Below are positions 46,449 to 56,904 of a DNA stretch of 64,000 bases, piece by piece. The notes beneath the pieces are model-generated. The model made no database searches, had not been told where the DNA came from, and saw only the letters and a list, made by a program, of their open reading frames with translations. The DNA is from Pseudoscleropodium purum (taxonomy: Eukaryota; Streptophyta; Bryopsida; Hypnales; Brachytheciaceae). Each line of letters starts with the position of its first letter. Within the stretch, counting starts at the first letter, position 1. Position numbers and translations under genes: made by a program. Location of the stretch: the NCBI GenBank assembly GCA_963969395.1, contig OZ017795.1:27447063-27511062 (forward strand), in the 5' to 3' direction.

Positions 46449-49400
46449 CTATCTGTGTCTGGGAGTCTTCAAGTCCACCACCACAACACTAATATTATCA
46501 CTGCTACCTTTCGCTAAGGCCAATTTCACAAGCAGCGCTGCGGCTTGAGCAGCTGGAGATTCATCGTCCGTGCCCGTGGGGGCCTCAGCTGGTGGTGGCT
46601 GACCATTCCGCCTACAATTCAGAGCTTTGCGAGCAATATCACACACAACCTCGTTTGACATGACATCCCAGAGTCCATCACTAGCTAAAATAAGGCACTC
46701 ATCGTCTTCAGCACGTTTGATGCACTTTACTTCAGGCTCCGCAATGACGTATGGCTTAAGGTATCGATCACCTGTCCAAGACGGGAGACGAGCATCAACA
46801 CAAAATAATGAAGCTTAATTCACAGTGAAAAAGTAAAAAATATATATTACATTTATGTTACTGTACATAAACACACCCAACACGTATTATCAATCATCCA
46901 ACGTACCAATAGCTCTAGACATTGCCAGCACACCAAGCACACGATAACCGTTCCAATAAATTACACGGCCACCTGCAGCCTCTACGCGTGCCATCTCATC
47001 TTCTCGCTCTGGCTGCAGGTTCAAAGGTAGTCACATCAACAATTATCAGAGAATGAATACGTAAGCGAAGCGTCCAGCGTTGAATTCAAATCTCCAAACT
47101 CCTATAACTCGGAAAAAAAAAAATCTCGTACAGGAACACACCTTGTGATCCACAGAAAGAGGAATGGCGACTCCACCGCGAGACAGGACAGCTCGTGAGT
47201 CCCCACAATTTCCAACAATTATTTGACACGCACCCACAACTGCCACAATAGCAGTTGTCCCCACCGTCTCTGGAGCAATAGGCTCAGGACAACATCTGGG
47301 ATTATCACTGGCTGGGCACTCACCTTCCTCCAGACAGAAACCTCCCACTTCAGCATCCATTCTCTTGAAGCACTGAGTCATGGCAATTAGCCACTTTGAT
47401 TCCCAATCACCTGTAGTCTGGTCAACGTTTTGACCCTGTACAAAACAGGACTCCACTTCTTCTGCTAGTGCGTAGTGCAAACGCTCTGCACAAAAATTTG
47501 CAGCCTGCGAAACAGAGACCCAGTTATAACGAGTAAATTAACAGCTATATAGAAGTCCTTCGAAGAGTTCAAAGATGTCTGAGGAGGTTCAGAACAAATA
47601 TCAAATCTTCCTAAAAGTACACTTAGACTTCGTTGACATGACATGGAAGTCCGCAATCATAACACATATCCAGCACACTTGCCACACTATCATAATCTGC
47701 GGCAGACTTCTAACACATGCTACCAATATCACGATCATCTCTTTAGGATCCCAGACAGTCAAATTAAAAAAAGTCAAATATAAGCGTCGAACAATTACAC
47801 ATCACAAAACTTTAGAAATCCAAGAAAATGCTAGAACTGTTCAAAATACATACTTCGAACATAGTATCAACAATCATTCATAACTACCAACATCCAAGGA
47901 GTTCAAAAACATCATATACTAAATGATTATGAAGTTCAAAAATGACATTCCCAAAATAACCTCAAGAATACATCAAATATAGGCTAATAAGAAAAGGTTG
48001 TCATAAAGGTACAAAGGAACACATGTGCTAACCTGTGATCCGCCATGTCCATCGTAAACTCCAAAATAATGTAAAGGAGCAGATTCCAACCCGGCAGCAT
48101 CACACCCTCCCACTTCACTGCATGGCAACACCACAAAAGAATCCTTCGATACCACCGCATCCTCCATTTCTCGTCTCCTTCCGCATAAGCTCACCATGCC
48201 ATGTGACGGGCACTCATTGCTAGCAAAGCAATTAGCGGGTACACCGGATCCCCCAGCAAGGTCACCAGTCGCCACAGCACTTGACTCCGGAATGCTCTCT
48301 TTGTTGTTTCCCGACCGTTGCCAGGCCTGCTGAGCATATGCACCGGAAGGCGTGGTCTCTAAATGTTGGTTGTCAACATATCCAATCGTCACAGCGTCAG
48401 TGGCAGTGGAAGACATATCCGCAGTTCCACAACTCTCTGCAGGCCCCATTGTTGCGAGAGCTTCGGGCGACTCTTCTGGCGCTACTGCTTTCGTCGTACC
48501 CCCCCGTGGTGGTGGTCCAGACTCTCGTCGCACAATCTCGTTCCCTAGGGCACTCTGAAACCCTCCACCTACCGACGTCAACGAAGAACTCACATCTGAC
48601 TCAATATTATTCTGGGCGCTTCCACTGCTGCCTCCACTGCTCATCCTGTCACTGCTGTTAATCCCTACAGTGTCACTTGGGTTCGCGCTGTCATTTTCCG
48701 CACCAAATCTACGAACACCTGCATAGCACCACATCCCTCATCATCAACAACTCACGAACCCCTCCATCCACAACCAACGCTAACTTCAAAGACTCAGAAA
48801 GCAAAACAGAACACACCAAACCAAGGTCGGAGAGAACAACCTACAATTTCCATTACACTCTCACTTTACTCTAAACTAGGACTCTACCGCGCATACAATT
48901 CTCGAAGAGCCCTACACAGGACAAAAGACATCCATCCAAAGATGATTCCACGCCTTCAATAACACGATACTCCATACATCTACATAGAATTCCTCCAATG
49001 ACAGACATGCAGAACCAAATCCTGCACGTCTCCCGATGGTCGCCCCTACGTTTTTCTAAAACAGCGTCCCGACACCTAACCAATCCGAAAGCCATCCCCT
49101 CCCCATCCGACGACTTGATGACTAGAACATCCTAATCCACCATACAATTCCTCTAACGACAGGACCGAATCCTGCGCATCTCGGGATTGGTTCCTGATAA
49201 CAGATACCAATCGTATAAATAAAATAAAAGAGCCAGGGACCGGCGGACTCTCTCCAGCCCTGAGAGCCGGTGGCAACAACTGGTCACGCTCCCAACCAGC
49301 AGCATGCACAGACAGAAACAGCTGGGAGCTCATCGTTCCAGCCTTTTATCCACAAAAAGCGAGACTGACTGACCTCCAGGCGGCCTCTCCCATGCAGTAG

Positions 49401-49803
49401 AGAGCGACGACGCAGCCTGCTCTCCCCCTGGCTCTCCAACACCAAAAACTGACCCCATCCTGCTGCCCTGTCCCCACTCATATGCACTAGTACAAGTAGA
49501 AGAAGCAAGCGCATTGTCATTGTCATTGCCATCCCCCCGATTCAAACCACTCCCTCCACCACCACCATCAACCTCCACCACCTCCTCATCTTCCTCCTCG
49601 TGATTAATAGTAGACACCACGACGCCAGAGATAGGGCGTGAGCGCTTACTTACGGGCTGCGCTACATTCGTGAGCATCTTGAATCTCCGAATTTCCATTC
49701 TCCGCCGCCTCAACGAAACCGCCGCTCCATTATCGGTGCTGCACCCCGACGTCGGACTCTCCTCCATCAATCTCCGCCTGCTCCAGATTTCAGCTGTGGC
49801 CAT
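46449..49803 (-). CDS. clade A protein phosphatase 2C (ABI1/HAB1 type)
   Basis: Five exons, 49803-49374, 48718-48033, 47504-47142, 47012-46907 and 46771-46449, join in frame to 635 codons plus stop. The catalytic domain starts near residue 315 ([19 protein letters not shown]). It has the metal-site motifs [10 protein letters not shown] (about 363-370), [10 protein letters not shown] and [13 protein letters not shown] (about 470-480), [12 protein letters not shown] (about 556-566) and [33 protein letters not shown] contains the tryptophan (about 513) that in ABI1/HAB1 locks into the hormone-bound PYR/PYL receptor. [11 protein letters not shown] in the N-terminal part is also clade A-like. Such enzymes dephosphorylate SnRK2 kinases and are inhibited by ABA-bound receptors. 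The roughly 310-residue N-terminus is Ser/Gly-rich, with an acidic run ([11 protein letters not shown]), and is longer than in ABI1. The start is the first ATG of the open frame; a CT-rich leader lies upstream. Confidence 0.95.
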
Positions 49804-49918
49804 AGCCTCTCCACCACATCATCCCATCCCCATCCCTTCCTTCTCTCTCCACCTTCAAACTCCTCCTCCTCCAAACCTTCCACCACCTCTTCCTCTGCAT
49901 GCACTCTCACTGCCAGTC

Positions 49919-49971
49919 CTCTCTCTCTTCTCTCTCTCTCTCTCTCCGTCTCTCTCTCTATGTCTCTCTCC
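49919..49971. repeat. (CT)n tract in the PP2C 5' leader
   Basis: Nearly continuous CT dinucleotides (GA on the PP2C coding strand) lie 115-170 bases upstream of the PP2C start codon. Such GA/CT tracts are common in plant core promoters and 5' leaders. Confidence 0.8.
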
Positions 49972-50101
49972 AGTCGCTGTTTCAATCGCCTGTCGCCCGT
50001 CGTTCTTCACTCTCTTTGCCTCCGTCTCTTGTCTCCCGTCTCGTGCCTCCCGCCGTTGTTGCCCTAAAACCTGACGAAGGAGCGGGAGCCGAGGTCTGGC
50101 T

Positions 50102-50157
50102 ATGGCGAAGTCGAGCTTGGCCCGGGCAAGCAAGCAATACCTTCACTTCGGCGCAAG
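50102..50157 (+). other. possible first exon of a divergent transcript
   Basis: An ATG begins 18 open codons (MAKSSLARASKQYLHFGA) ending at an ideal donor, AG before GTAAGAG. It lies head-to-head with the PP2C gene, about 300 bases from its start codon, in GC-rich promoter-like DNA. I found no matching downstream exon on the plus strand, and the region soon becomes AT-rich repeat DNA. It may be the stump of a lost gene, a non-coding divergent transcript, or chance. Confidence 0.25.
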
Positions 50158-50159
50158 GT

Positions 50160-50700
50160 AAGAGCAGGGTCTACAAAAAAAGGAGGGTTGGGTGAGAGAG
50201 ACGAGGGAGAGAAGGGCAAAAGGGGGAGTCGGGTCTAGAGAGGGCGGGGCGGGCGTCGCTGCAGGGCCGGTCCACGTGTCGGGCGGGGCTGCGGCGCTGG
50301 CGGAAGGGGATTGGTGGCGACGGGGACGAATGCGGTGCGTCTTCACGGCCTGGGCCACTGGAAAAGATCAAGGCGTGGCAGCGGCGGGATGGGCGACAGT
50401 TGGCGGACGCGCACGGGGCGTCATCCTCCATTCTGGCGGAAAGAGCGCTTGCCTCGTGTCGACGCTTTCTTTGCCCTTCGGGGCAGAGGGGCACTGGCTG
50501 GTGGGAGGACGGACGGAGGTCTCCGTCCGTCTGTCTGTCCACTGCAGCCACCGTCACTTCCTCGTTCGTTCGTCGGTTACGTTCGTTCGTTCGTTGGGGG
50601 GCGGTTTCGGTCGTCGTCGTTACGTTGTTGTTCAGAATCTCCAACGAGGCTCTCTCCTTGAAACCGTGAATTCTTTTGACTAAAATGAAGCAGAGTGAGA
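50160..50700. promoter_or_regulatory. GC-rich upstream region of the PP2C gene
   Basis: This is GC-rich with short TTCG/CGTT and GTCC/GTCT repeats (50515-50600) and overlapping open frames on both strands that look compositional, not coding. It most likely holds the promoter and 5' leader of the minus-strand PP2C gene. I cannot pick individual elements with confidence. Confidence 0.45.
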
Positions 50701-51674
50701 TTTAAATTGCGAAACTGGTACTCGTTGTCTTTGCTTGACCTTTAAGGCCACGGATGCATTGCACCTATTTGTATTGTTAAAAAAATAAAATAAACGTAGG
50801 GACGTCAAATACCATATTTATAGGGTAGGTTTGGCAGTAAATAAATGTTAAAATGAAAGAAGTCAGGGATTAGAAGTTGGGGTGTTGGGAATTTTTATAT
50901 TAATTGTATAAAAAAATAAAATCCATTTTAAAATCATTTTATTTGTAGCATCTATTGCATTTTACTTGTTTGGAAAAATTGAATATTAGATAGATAGAGG
51001 AGTGTCAAATCTTGGTTTGTACTTATAGTAATGGCTATATTTAGAATGTTGAAATTTCTAATTTGGATTTTGTTAACCCACAATCACTCTATCATGGTTG
51101 TTTGTCTTAAAAAGTTTAGATGTGTGAATATTTATAAGAACATTTGCTAGAAAACATGGGGACTACTATCAAATGCCTTGTATTTCCACTTATGATGGTT
51201 CAATATGATTGAAAGGAAAATCATTTAGAATCCTTCCATTGAAGAAAGGCAAAAAGAACCTTCTTAAAACTTTCATCAAGATAAGAGCTAAAAAAATGAA
51301 CAATCTAGATTTTCTCAATGAAAGAAAGGATTGCACTTGGGTAAGAATAAGTATTAAGAGATTTTCTTATAGGCCTCCAAAGTATAGAAGACAATCTCAG
51401 GGGATTGGGGGAGTGAAAGTTGAAAAGGCATGGCATCAAATTTGAATCTAATTTTAGGTCTAAAGGATTGAGTGAATACATCAACACTGCCAAGGACAAT
51501 TATGTAAGTTTGAAGTGTATATTTGTATGTCATAAATAGTCATAATACTTTGCGACTTTGTCAAAATAATGCAAAAGACAAAATCCAAGAGCTCATAGAG
51601 AAATTGAACTCAAGGATTTCAAATGTTTCCATATCAATTTGAATTTTAGTTTGAAACAATATCAATGCAGTGAT

Positions 51675-51705
<31 letters not shown>

Positions 51706-52400
51706 AGAAGCTTCATAGAGGGCTACCTTGATACATTATTTGTCAACCTTTAATGTAATAAATAACAACCTAACCAAACAAAAGATAAACTTCTTGAATT
51801 TGTAGAGACGTTGTAGAGAAAATGTGAGGGGAAATCCAAAGCTAATGTTTTGGCATATTACTTATTTGGTTATAGATGATCAACATTAACTAGTATACAA
51901 TAAACAATGAAGGTAATTACCTAGAACATAGTCATATGTGAGGATGATTTATCAAACAAACTAGATGAAAAGTGAATGAAGAAATAGCATGAAGTTTAAT
52001 ATTCTAATTACACTAATAAAGTTATTTTTTATAGAAAGGAGTTGTGAAGTCTATCTTGGTGTGGCATCTTGGAGAGTTGGATTGGCATGAAATACCGTAG
52101 AATATATGAAATGGATGTGAGTCTAGATTGATTATGATGTTTCAAAATTTACTATATGTAAAATCTTAGAAGCCATGTGAAAGCAAAGATAGGGTTGTTT
52201 TCAATTCAAAAAATGTAAAAAATCAACTTTATAGGAAGGAAAGTAGGTCTAACAATGCATAAGCTAAAAACTTTATTTAGTAGACATTAAAAAAATATAC
52301 TTGGAATATTTTCTAAAATGTCCCACTTTTGTAGGTAATATTTTTACAACACCAATATTATTCATATTTCCTACAAAATATCCTTTGTTGGCAAATAAGT
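50700..52400. other. AT-rich intergenic DNA with a (CA)n microsatellite
   Basis: No gene is supported. A run of AC dinucleotides occupies 51679-51705. Confidence 0.6.
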
Positions 52401-53127
52401 TAATTATTTTATAGTAAGTGATTTCCTAAGGATTATAGTAGATTGCTAACCTAGACAACATGCATGAATATGTCAACCTAGTCTCCTATTTAATTTGAGG
52501 TTTAGCAAAATCTAACTAGTCACCATCTCATAGTAAGTGATTTTTCAAAGATCATAGTAGATTATTGACCTAGAGAGTGTGCATGAACTTATCAACTTGG
52601 CCTCAATTCAATTTGTCATATTCAAATAAAATCTCACTTGACAATTGGTATCTAATAATAAATGATTTCTTGACCCTTATTCAATTTGTTATATTCAAGA
52701 AAATTCTAATTAGTCATTATCTTATAATAAGTGATTTCCTAGCTAGGGATTATAGTAGACTATTGATATAGATATCTTATATAAATATATCAACTTGGCC
52801 CCTATTCAATTTGTTATATTCAAGCAAAATCTAACTAGTTATTACTTCGTAATAAGTAATTTCTTGAGGATTATAGTAGATGTTGACTTAGATAGCCAAC
52901 ATAAATCTATTAGCATGGCCCCTATATATCCAATTTGTTATATTCAAACAAAATCTAACTAGTCTCTATCTAATAGTAAATTATTTTCTAGGAATCATAG
53001 TAGATTACTAACCTAGACAGCTTACATGAACCTTTCTACCTGGTCTCAGTTCAATTTGTTATATTCAAACAAAATCTAACTAGTTACTATCTCACAATAA
53101 ATAATTTCCTAAGGATCATAATAGATT

Positions 53128-54213
53128 CACTACTAGAAATGCACAACAAAAACAACAAAAATTCAATTGATTTTTGTTATTTGGAACAATAGAATGACCA
53201 TTTTGTAACTTTCTGTGAAAATCAACAAAATGGCAAATTTTTTCTGTTGATTTGAATAGTGCAATGACCAAATCAACAATTTTTTTGTTGAATTTGGAAT
53301 ATTTTAAGAATATTTTTGAAATTTTTGGAATATTTTTGAAATCCTTTTAGAATATTTGAGAATCTAAATATAATGATATAAAAAAAAATTAATCATGTAA
53401 AATTCAGTCTTTTTTCAATTCAGCAGACTTTGGAGTCTATTCTCGCATAGTAGAATAAAAAATTTAAGAAAATTTAAAACTGAGAAAAGTTGTAAATTCA
53501 AGCTACCTTTCACCTTCAAAAATCCGTTTGTGATTTAGATTCTCCAATCAAAAGTTTTAGACAAAAATCAGAGAGGGGTAGTTAGGAACATTTATTTTGA
53601 CATTTTCAAACATCCTCTTTGATTTTTGTTCATAACTTTTGATTGGAGTATCAAAATCACAAAAGGATTTTTGGAGGTGAAAGTTAGTTTGAATTTACAC
53701 TCTTTTCATAGTTTCAAGTTTTTTGAAAAAGTGTGTTGTATTATGACTAAATGACCTGTGAAGTTTGCTAAAAATACAAAACACATGAAAAAACAATGAA
53801 AAAACTAAATATATAAAACTCTAATTCTAGTGTGGTCACTTAAATATTTAGGTGGTTTAGTGGTTGGAACCTTGGACCTCCAAATATAAGGTTCAAGGTC
53901 CAAATCCCCTTGGAGGCACCCATCCGTGTGGCAGGTGGCCTAGGTGGCCCTGCCTTCGTGGTGAGCTATCTAGGTGGCTCTATCGGCATAGCCGGCTACC
54001 TGGGCAAAAAAAATTATTTTAAATGGGCATTGTCCAAAAAAAAATTTAATTAAAAAAAAATGAATTTTATTTAATTTGTCCAAAACAACGGAAAAAATCA
54101 ACAGATTTCAGTTTGATTTTGTCCAAAATAACACCTCTAAAATGACTAAATCATTCAACAAATTTGAGTTGAGTTTAAATTCTATTGTTTTGGTCATGAA
54201 TTTTCTAGTAGTG
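53128..54213. mobile_element. CACTA-type MITE with perfect 3 bp target duplication
   Basis: The element begins CACTACTAGAAA and ends TTTTCTAGTAGTG, an exact 12 base terminal inverted repeat. It is flanked by ATT on both sides (53125-53127 and 54214-54216). Terminal CACTA and a 3 bp duplication define the CACTA (EnSpm) class. The 1086 bases encode no transposase. They contain an internal imperfect inverted repeat (arms about 53507-53580 and 53625-53695) shared with the element at 42457-43499, and a tRNA-like segment at 53851-53920. It has inserted into the tandem array. Confidence 0.9.
53851..53920 (+). other. tRNA-like / Pol III promoter-like segment inside the MITE
   Basis: TGGTTTAGTGG matches the A-box pattern, and AGGTTCAAGGTCCAAATCC about 30 bases later resembles a B-box region. 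CCTT...AAGG and AAGG...CCTT pairs could form anticodon-like and T-like arms. The acceptor ends do not pair well, so this is not a functional tRNA. It may be a captured SINE head or a Pol III-transcribed module. Confidence 0.35.
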
Positions 54214-54339
54214 ATTGTAGATTTAAACAACCTACATCTAACCTAAACAACTTACATAAACCTATCAATTTGTCCCTAGTTCAATTTATTATATTCAAAC
54301 AAAATCTAGTCACTATTCTAAATATTGTGCTTGGAAATA

Positions 54340-56900
54340 TTGACCACATTCTATTTCTACTTTTAAGTTGTTGATGACTTTTGAGATCTCCTCTGAGATT
54401 GACATATATTCATTTTAGTACTAAAGAATATAGACCACTAATTTATATCTTATTGTAGTATGGGAATATAGCATTTAGATTGATGATTGGATTGGAGATG
54501 ATGATAAAATTACTAATTGTCTCTATGTTGAAAAAATAAAATCAATCAAACTTTGCCACTTATATTCGAACATGTAACTACATATATACATATTCAAATG
54601 CAAACAAGGTTTATACAAGTTCAAATCTTTATTCCTCTAAGATCTATAGTGCAATCAAGAATAAAATAATACATATTAGAAAATGTTATATAGACAAATA
54701 AAATGTAGATTATTGACAAACTATAACAACCATTGTCATATATATATAATTTATTTTCTTTGGTATTTTTTTATTTTAAATATTTTTTTATCAAAAAATT
54801 AAAATTCAACTTTCCTAGTATCCTTAAGATCTAAAATATTGAAACTACTATAATAAGTTGTTTATTTCATTTATCAAGGTTATCCATAGGTTTTAATCCG
54901 TATCCATACATACAACTTTGAAACATGGATGAAATTTCCTTTGTTTGCTACTTTTTTAATAAGTTTTTTCATGCAAAAACATCGTAAAATTAATATTTTC
55001 TATTTTTTGTGAGGGCTTTGTAAATTTGTAAATTTGTACATCTTCTCTTTTAAGGATTTTGTATGTTTTTTTGGATTTCGATAATTCCATTTCAATATCT
55101 TCCACTCTATGAGTTGGAACCATGAGAATTTTTGATCATTATGCATATTCAATCCTAAAGAAAAAAAATTAGCAATTATCTCACATAGAAACTTGTACAC
55201 CACATATCATTTTAAAGGATTTCTTATTGAATTTCATTTTTAGTGAAGTGTTTTATATTTATACTTTTGAGGACAAAAACACTTTTTAAAGTATAGAATA
55301 TTACTTTAGTAGTAAATTTGAAACTATTCGTCATGTAATTGGTTTATGTCTCTTTACTTCCTATAGTTCTTTAAAAAGATTTATGGGATTTTTACAATGT
55401 CCCATTCTTGACATAGAGTTCTACAAATTTAGAAATTATATATTATATCTTTTTGTAGTTTAAAAAAATTATTATTAAGTTTCAAACAATACAACCTAAA
55501 AGAAGATTGTTATATGAAACTTCTTCTAGTGTCAAGGGTTATAAGTGGTCTTTCTAGTAGCTTTGTAGCAATTATTGCCAAGATTTTGTACTATCTTCAC
55601 TACGGGGTTCTATATACCATTGTTCTACATGGACCTAGAATTGGTTTGATTTTTGCTTCATCTCTTAATGGAATTTTGCAAAGCATTTAACCAAGTTTTA
55701 CACAATCACACTTTCATCATCATCAATATTGAATTCATTTTCAATCCTTTGGTTGTTGCACACATTTAGATAGAATGATTTCACAACTTTCTTTTTGCAA
55801 TAGAACTACAAATAAAATATTTTCTTCAAACATATTGTGTCAACTCATTTAATAAAAAAGTTATATTGTATGTGGTCAAAATAAAAACATATACCCCCTC
55901 CATCTAAAAATAGAATATCCATTCTCAATGGTGATTGTAGTAAAAATGGATACACTAATTCTAAATGGAGGTAGTTGGTAGCTTCTTATTGTTGTCCACA
56001 AGTGGAGACGTTATTCTCATCTATTTGGATTCTAATGTGGTTCTCTAAACTCCCTACATAATTGCAATGACAATCCCAAAGTACACCTTCAAGCTATGGA
56101 ATGATGCATAGACCTTTTGCTATCTATGTAAACCATGATTCTTTGGAACCCAATTCCACACAAAAGTTATCATAAAGTCAATCCTTCACAATCTTCACTT
56201 CATTAGGGTGCAAAGGGTGTAATTGGACCCAAAAGTACGGGTCACAATTGGGTAGTAGCAATTTTGGGTCTGCATATCTTTACATTAACGGTACTGTGGC
56301 ATGCTCAATATGTAACCAATCATTTTCAGTTGAACATCAAATTGAAAATATTTTCAAGCCAAATACAACAAACCCAACTTACCAACGACATTACTCACTA
56401 TTCTGCGTGCTAAGGAAGATTGAAGATTTGCCTAAGAAATGGTGGTGACGGTAACCAGTGAAACCTTGAAGCCCACAGGCAACTACTGAAGGAGTTACCA
56501 ACTGAATGCCACTTGCACGTTAGCTAGAGAAACTTTAAGTTAATCAATTCCATGTCTATTACAAACTGAAAGTCTGTTGGAGCACGAGGCCAGCAAATCC
56601 AGTTGACACAATGAAGTCACTGAGTTATCAAAAGTGAAAAAATCCCATAATAATTTCTATTTTAACATCTACATTACATGTCAACATGCCTTCAAGAGCA
56701 GAAATCGTGTGGTTCCGCATCACTGAGTAATGAACTGAAATGTGCAGTTAGCTCTTTGGTTGTGCCTGTAATATATCTTCTACCATCGAATATCAATGTA
56801 CACTTTTGTCATAAATATAAACTATGCCCCTGGAGGAGACAATAGATTTGTTATCTACCAGTATCAATCATCTCTAGATTTCTACGAAGAAAATTTCTCT
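54340..56900. other. AT-rich intergenic DNA and 3' flank of the LCB1 gene
   Basis: No gene is supported. From about 56450 base composition rises toward the 3' end of the minus-strand LCB1 gene and probably includes its 3' untranslated region. Confidence 0.5.
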
Positions 56901-56904
56901 CATA

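Larger units (their letters stand above)
52415..54335. repeat. tandem array of about 122 bp units, interrupted by a CACTA MITE
   Basis: The block TAAGTGATTTCC (with variants) recurs at 52415, 52534, 52659, 52728, 52853, 52977 and 53098, spaced 119, 125, 69, 125, 124 and 121 bases. The short spacing marks one internally deleted unit. Each full unit also carries ATTATAGTAGATT, CCTAGACA-C-TGCATGAA, CAATTTGTTATATTCAA and AAATCTAACTAGT. The array resumes after the MITE at 54217 with one more diverged unit to about 54335. Confidence 0.88.

Noticed and set aside
50143..50683. Several 70-160 codon frames on both strands upstream of PP2C
   Set aside because: GC-rich composition keeps all frames open; none shows a domain or splice structure.
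51209..51445. A Lys-rich 78-codon plus-strand frame
   Set aside because: Compositional bias of AT-rich DNA and no family match.
52415..53110. Regularly spaced repeats resembling a CRISPR array
   Set aside because: Units of about 122 bases are repeated along their whole length, without short repeats and unique spacers, in a plant nuclear setting.
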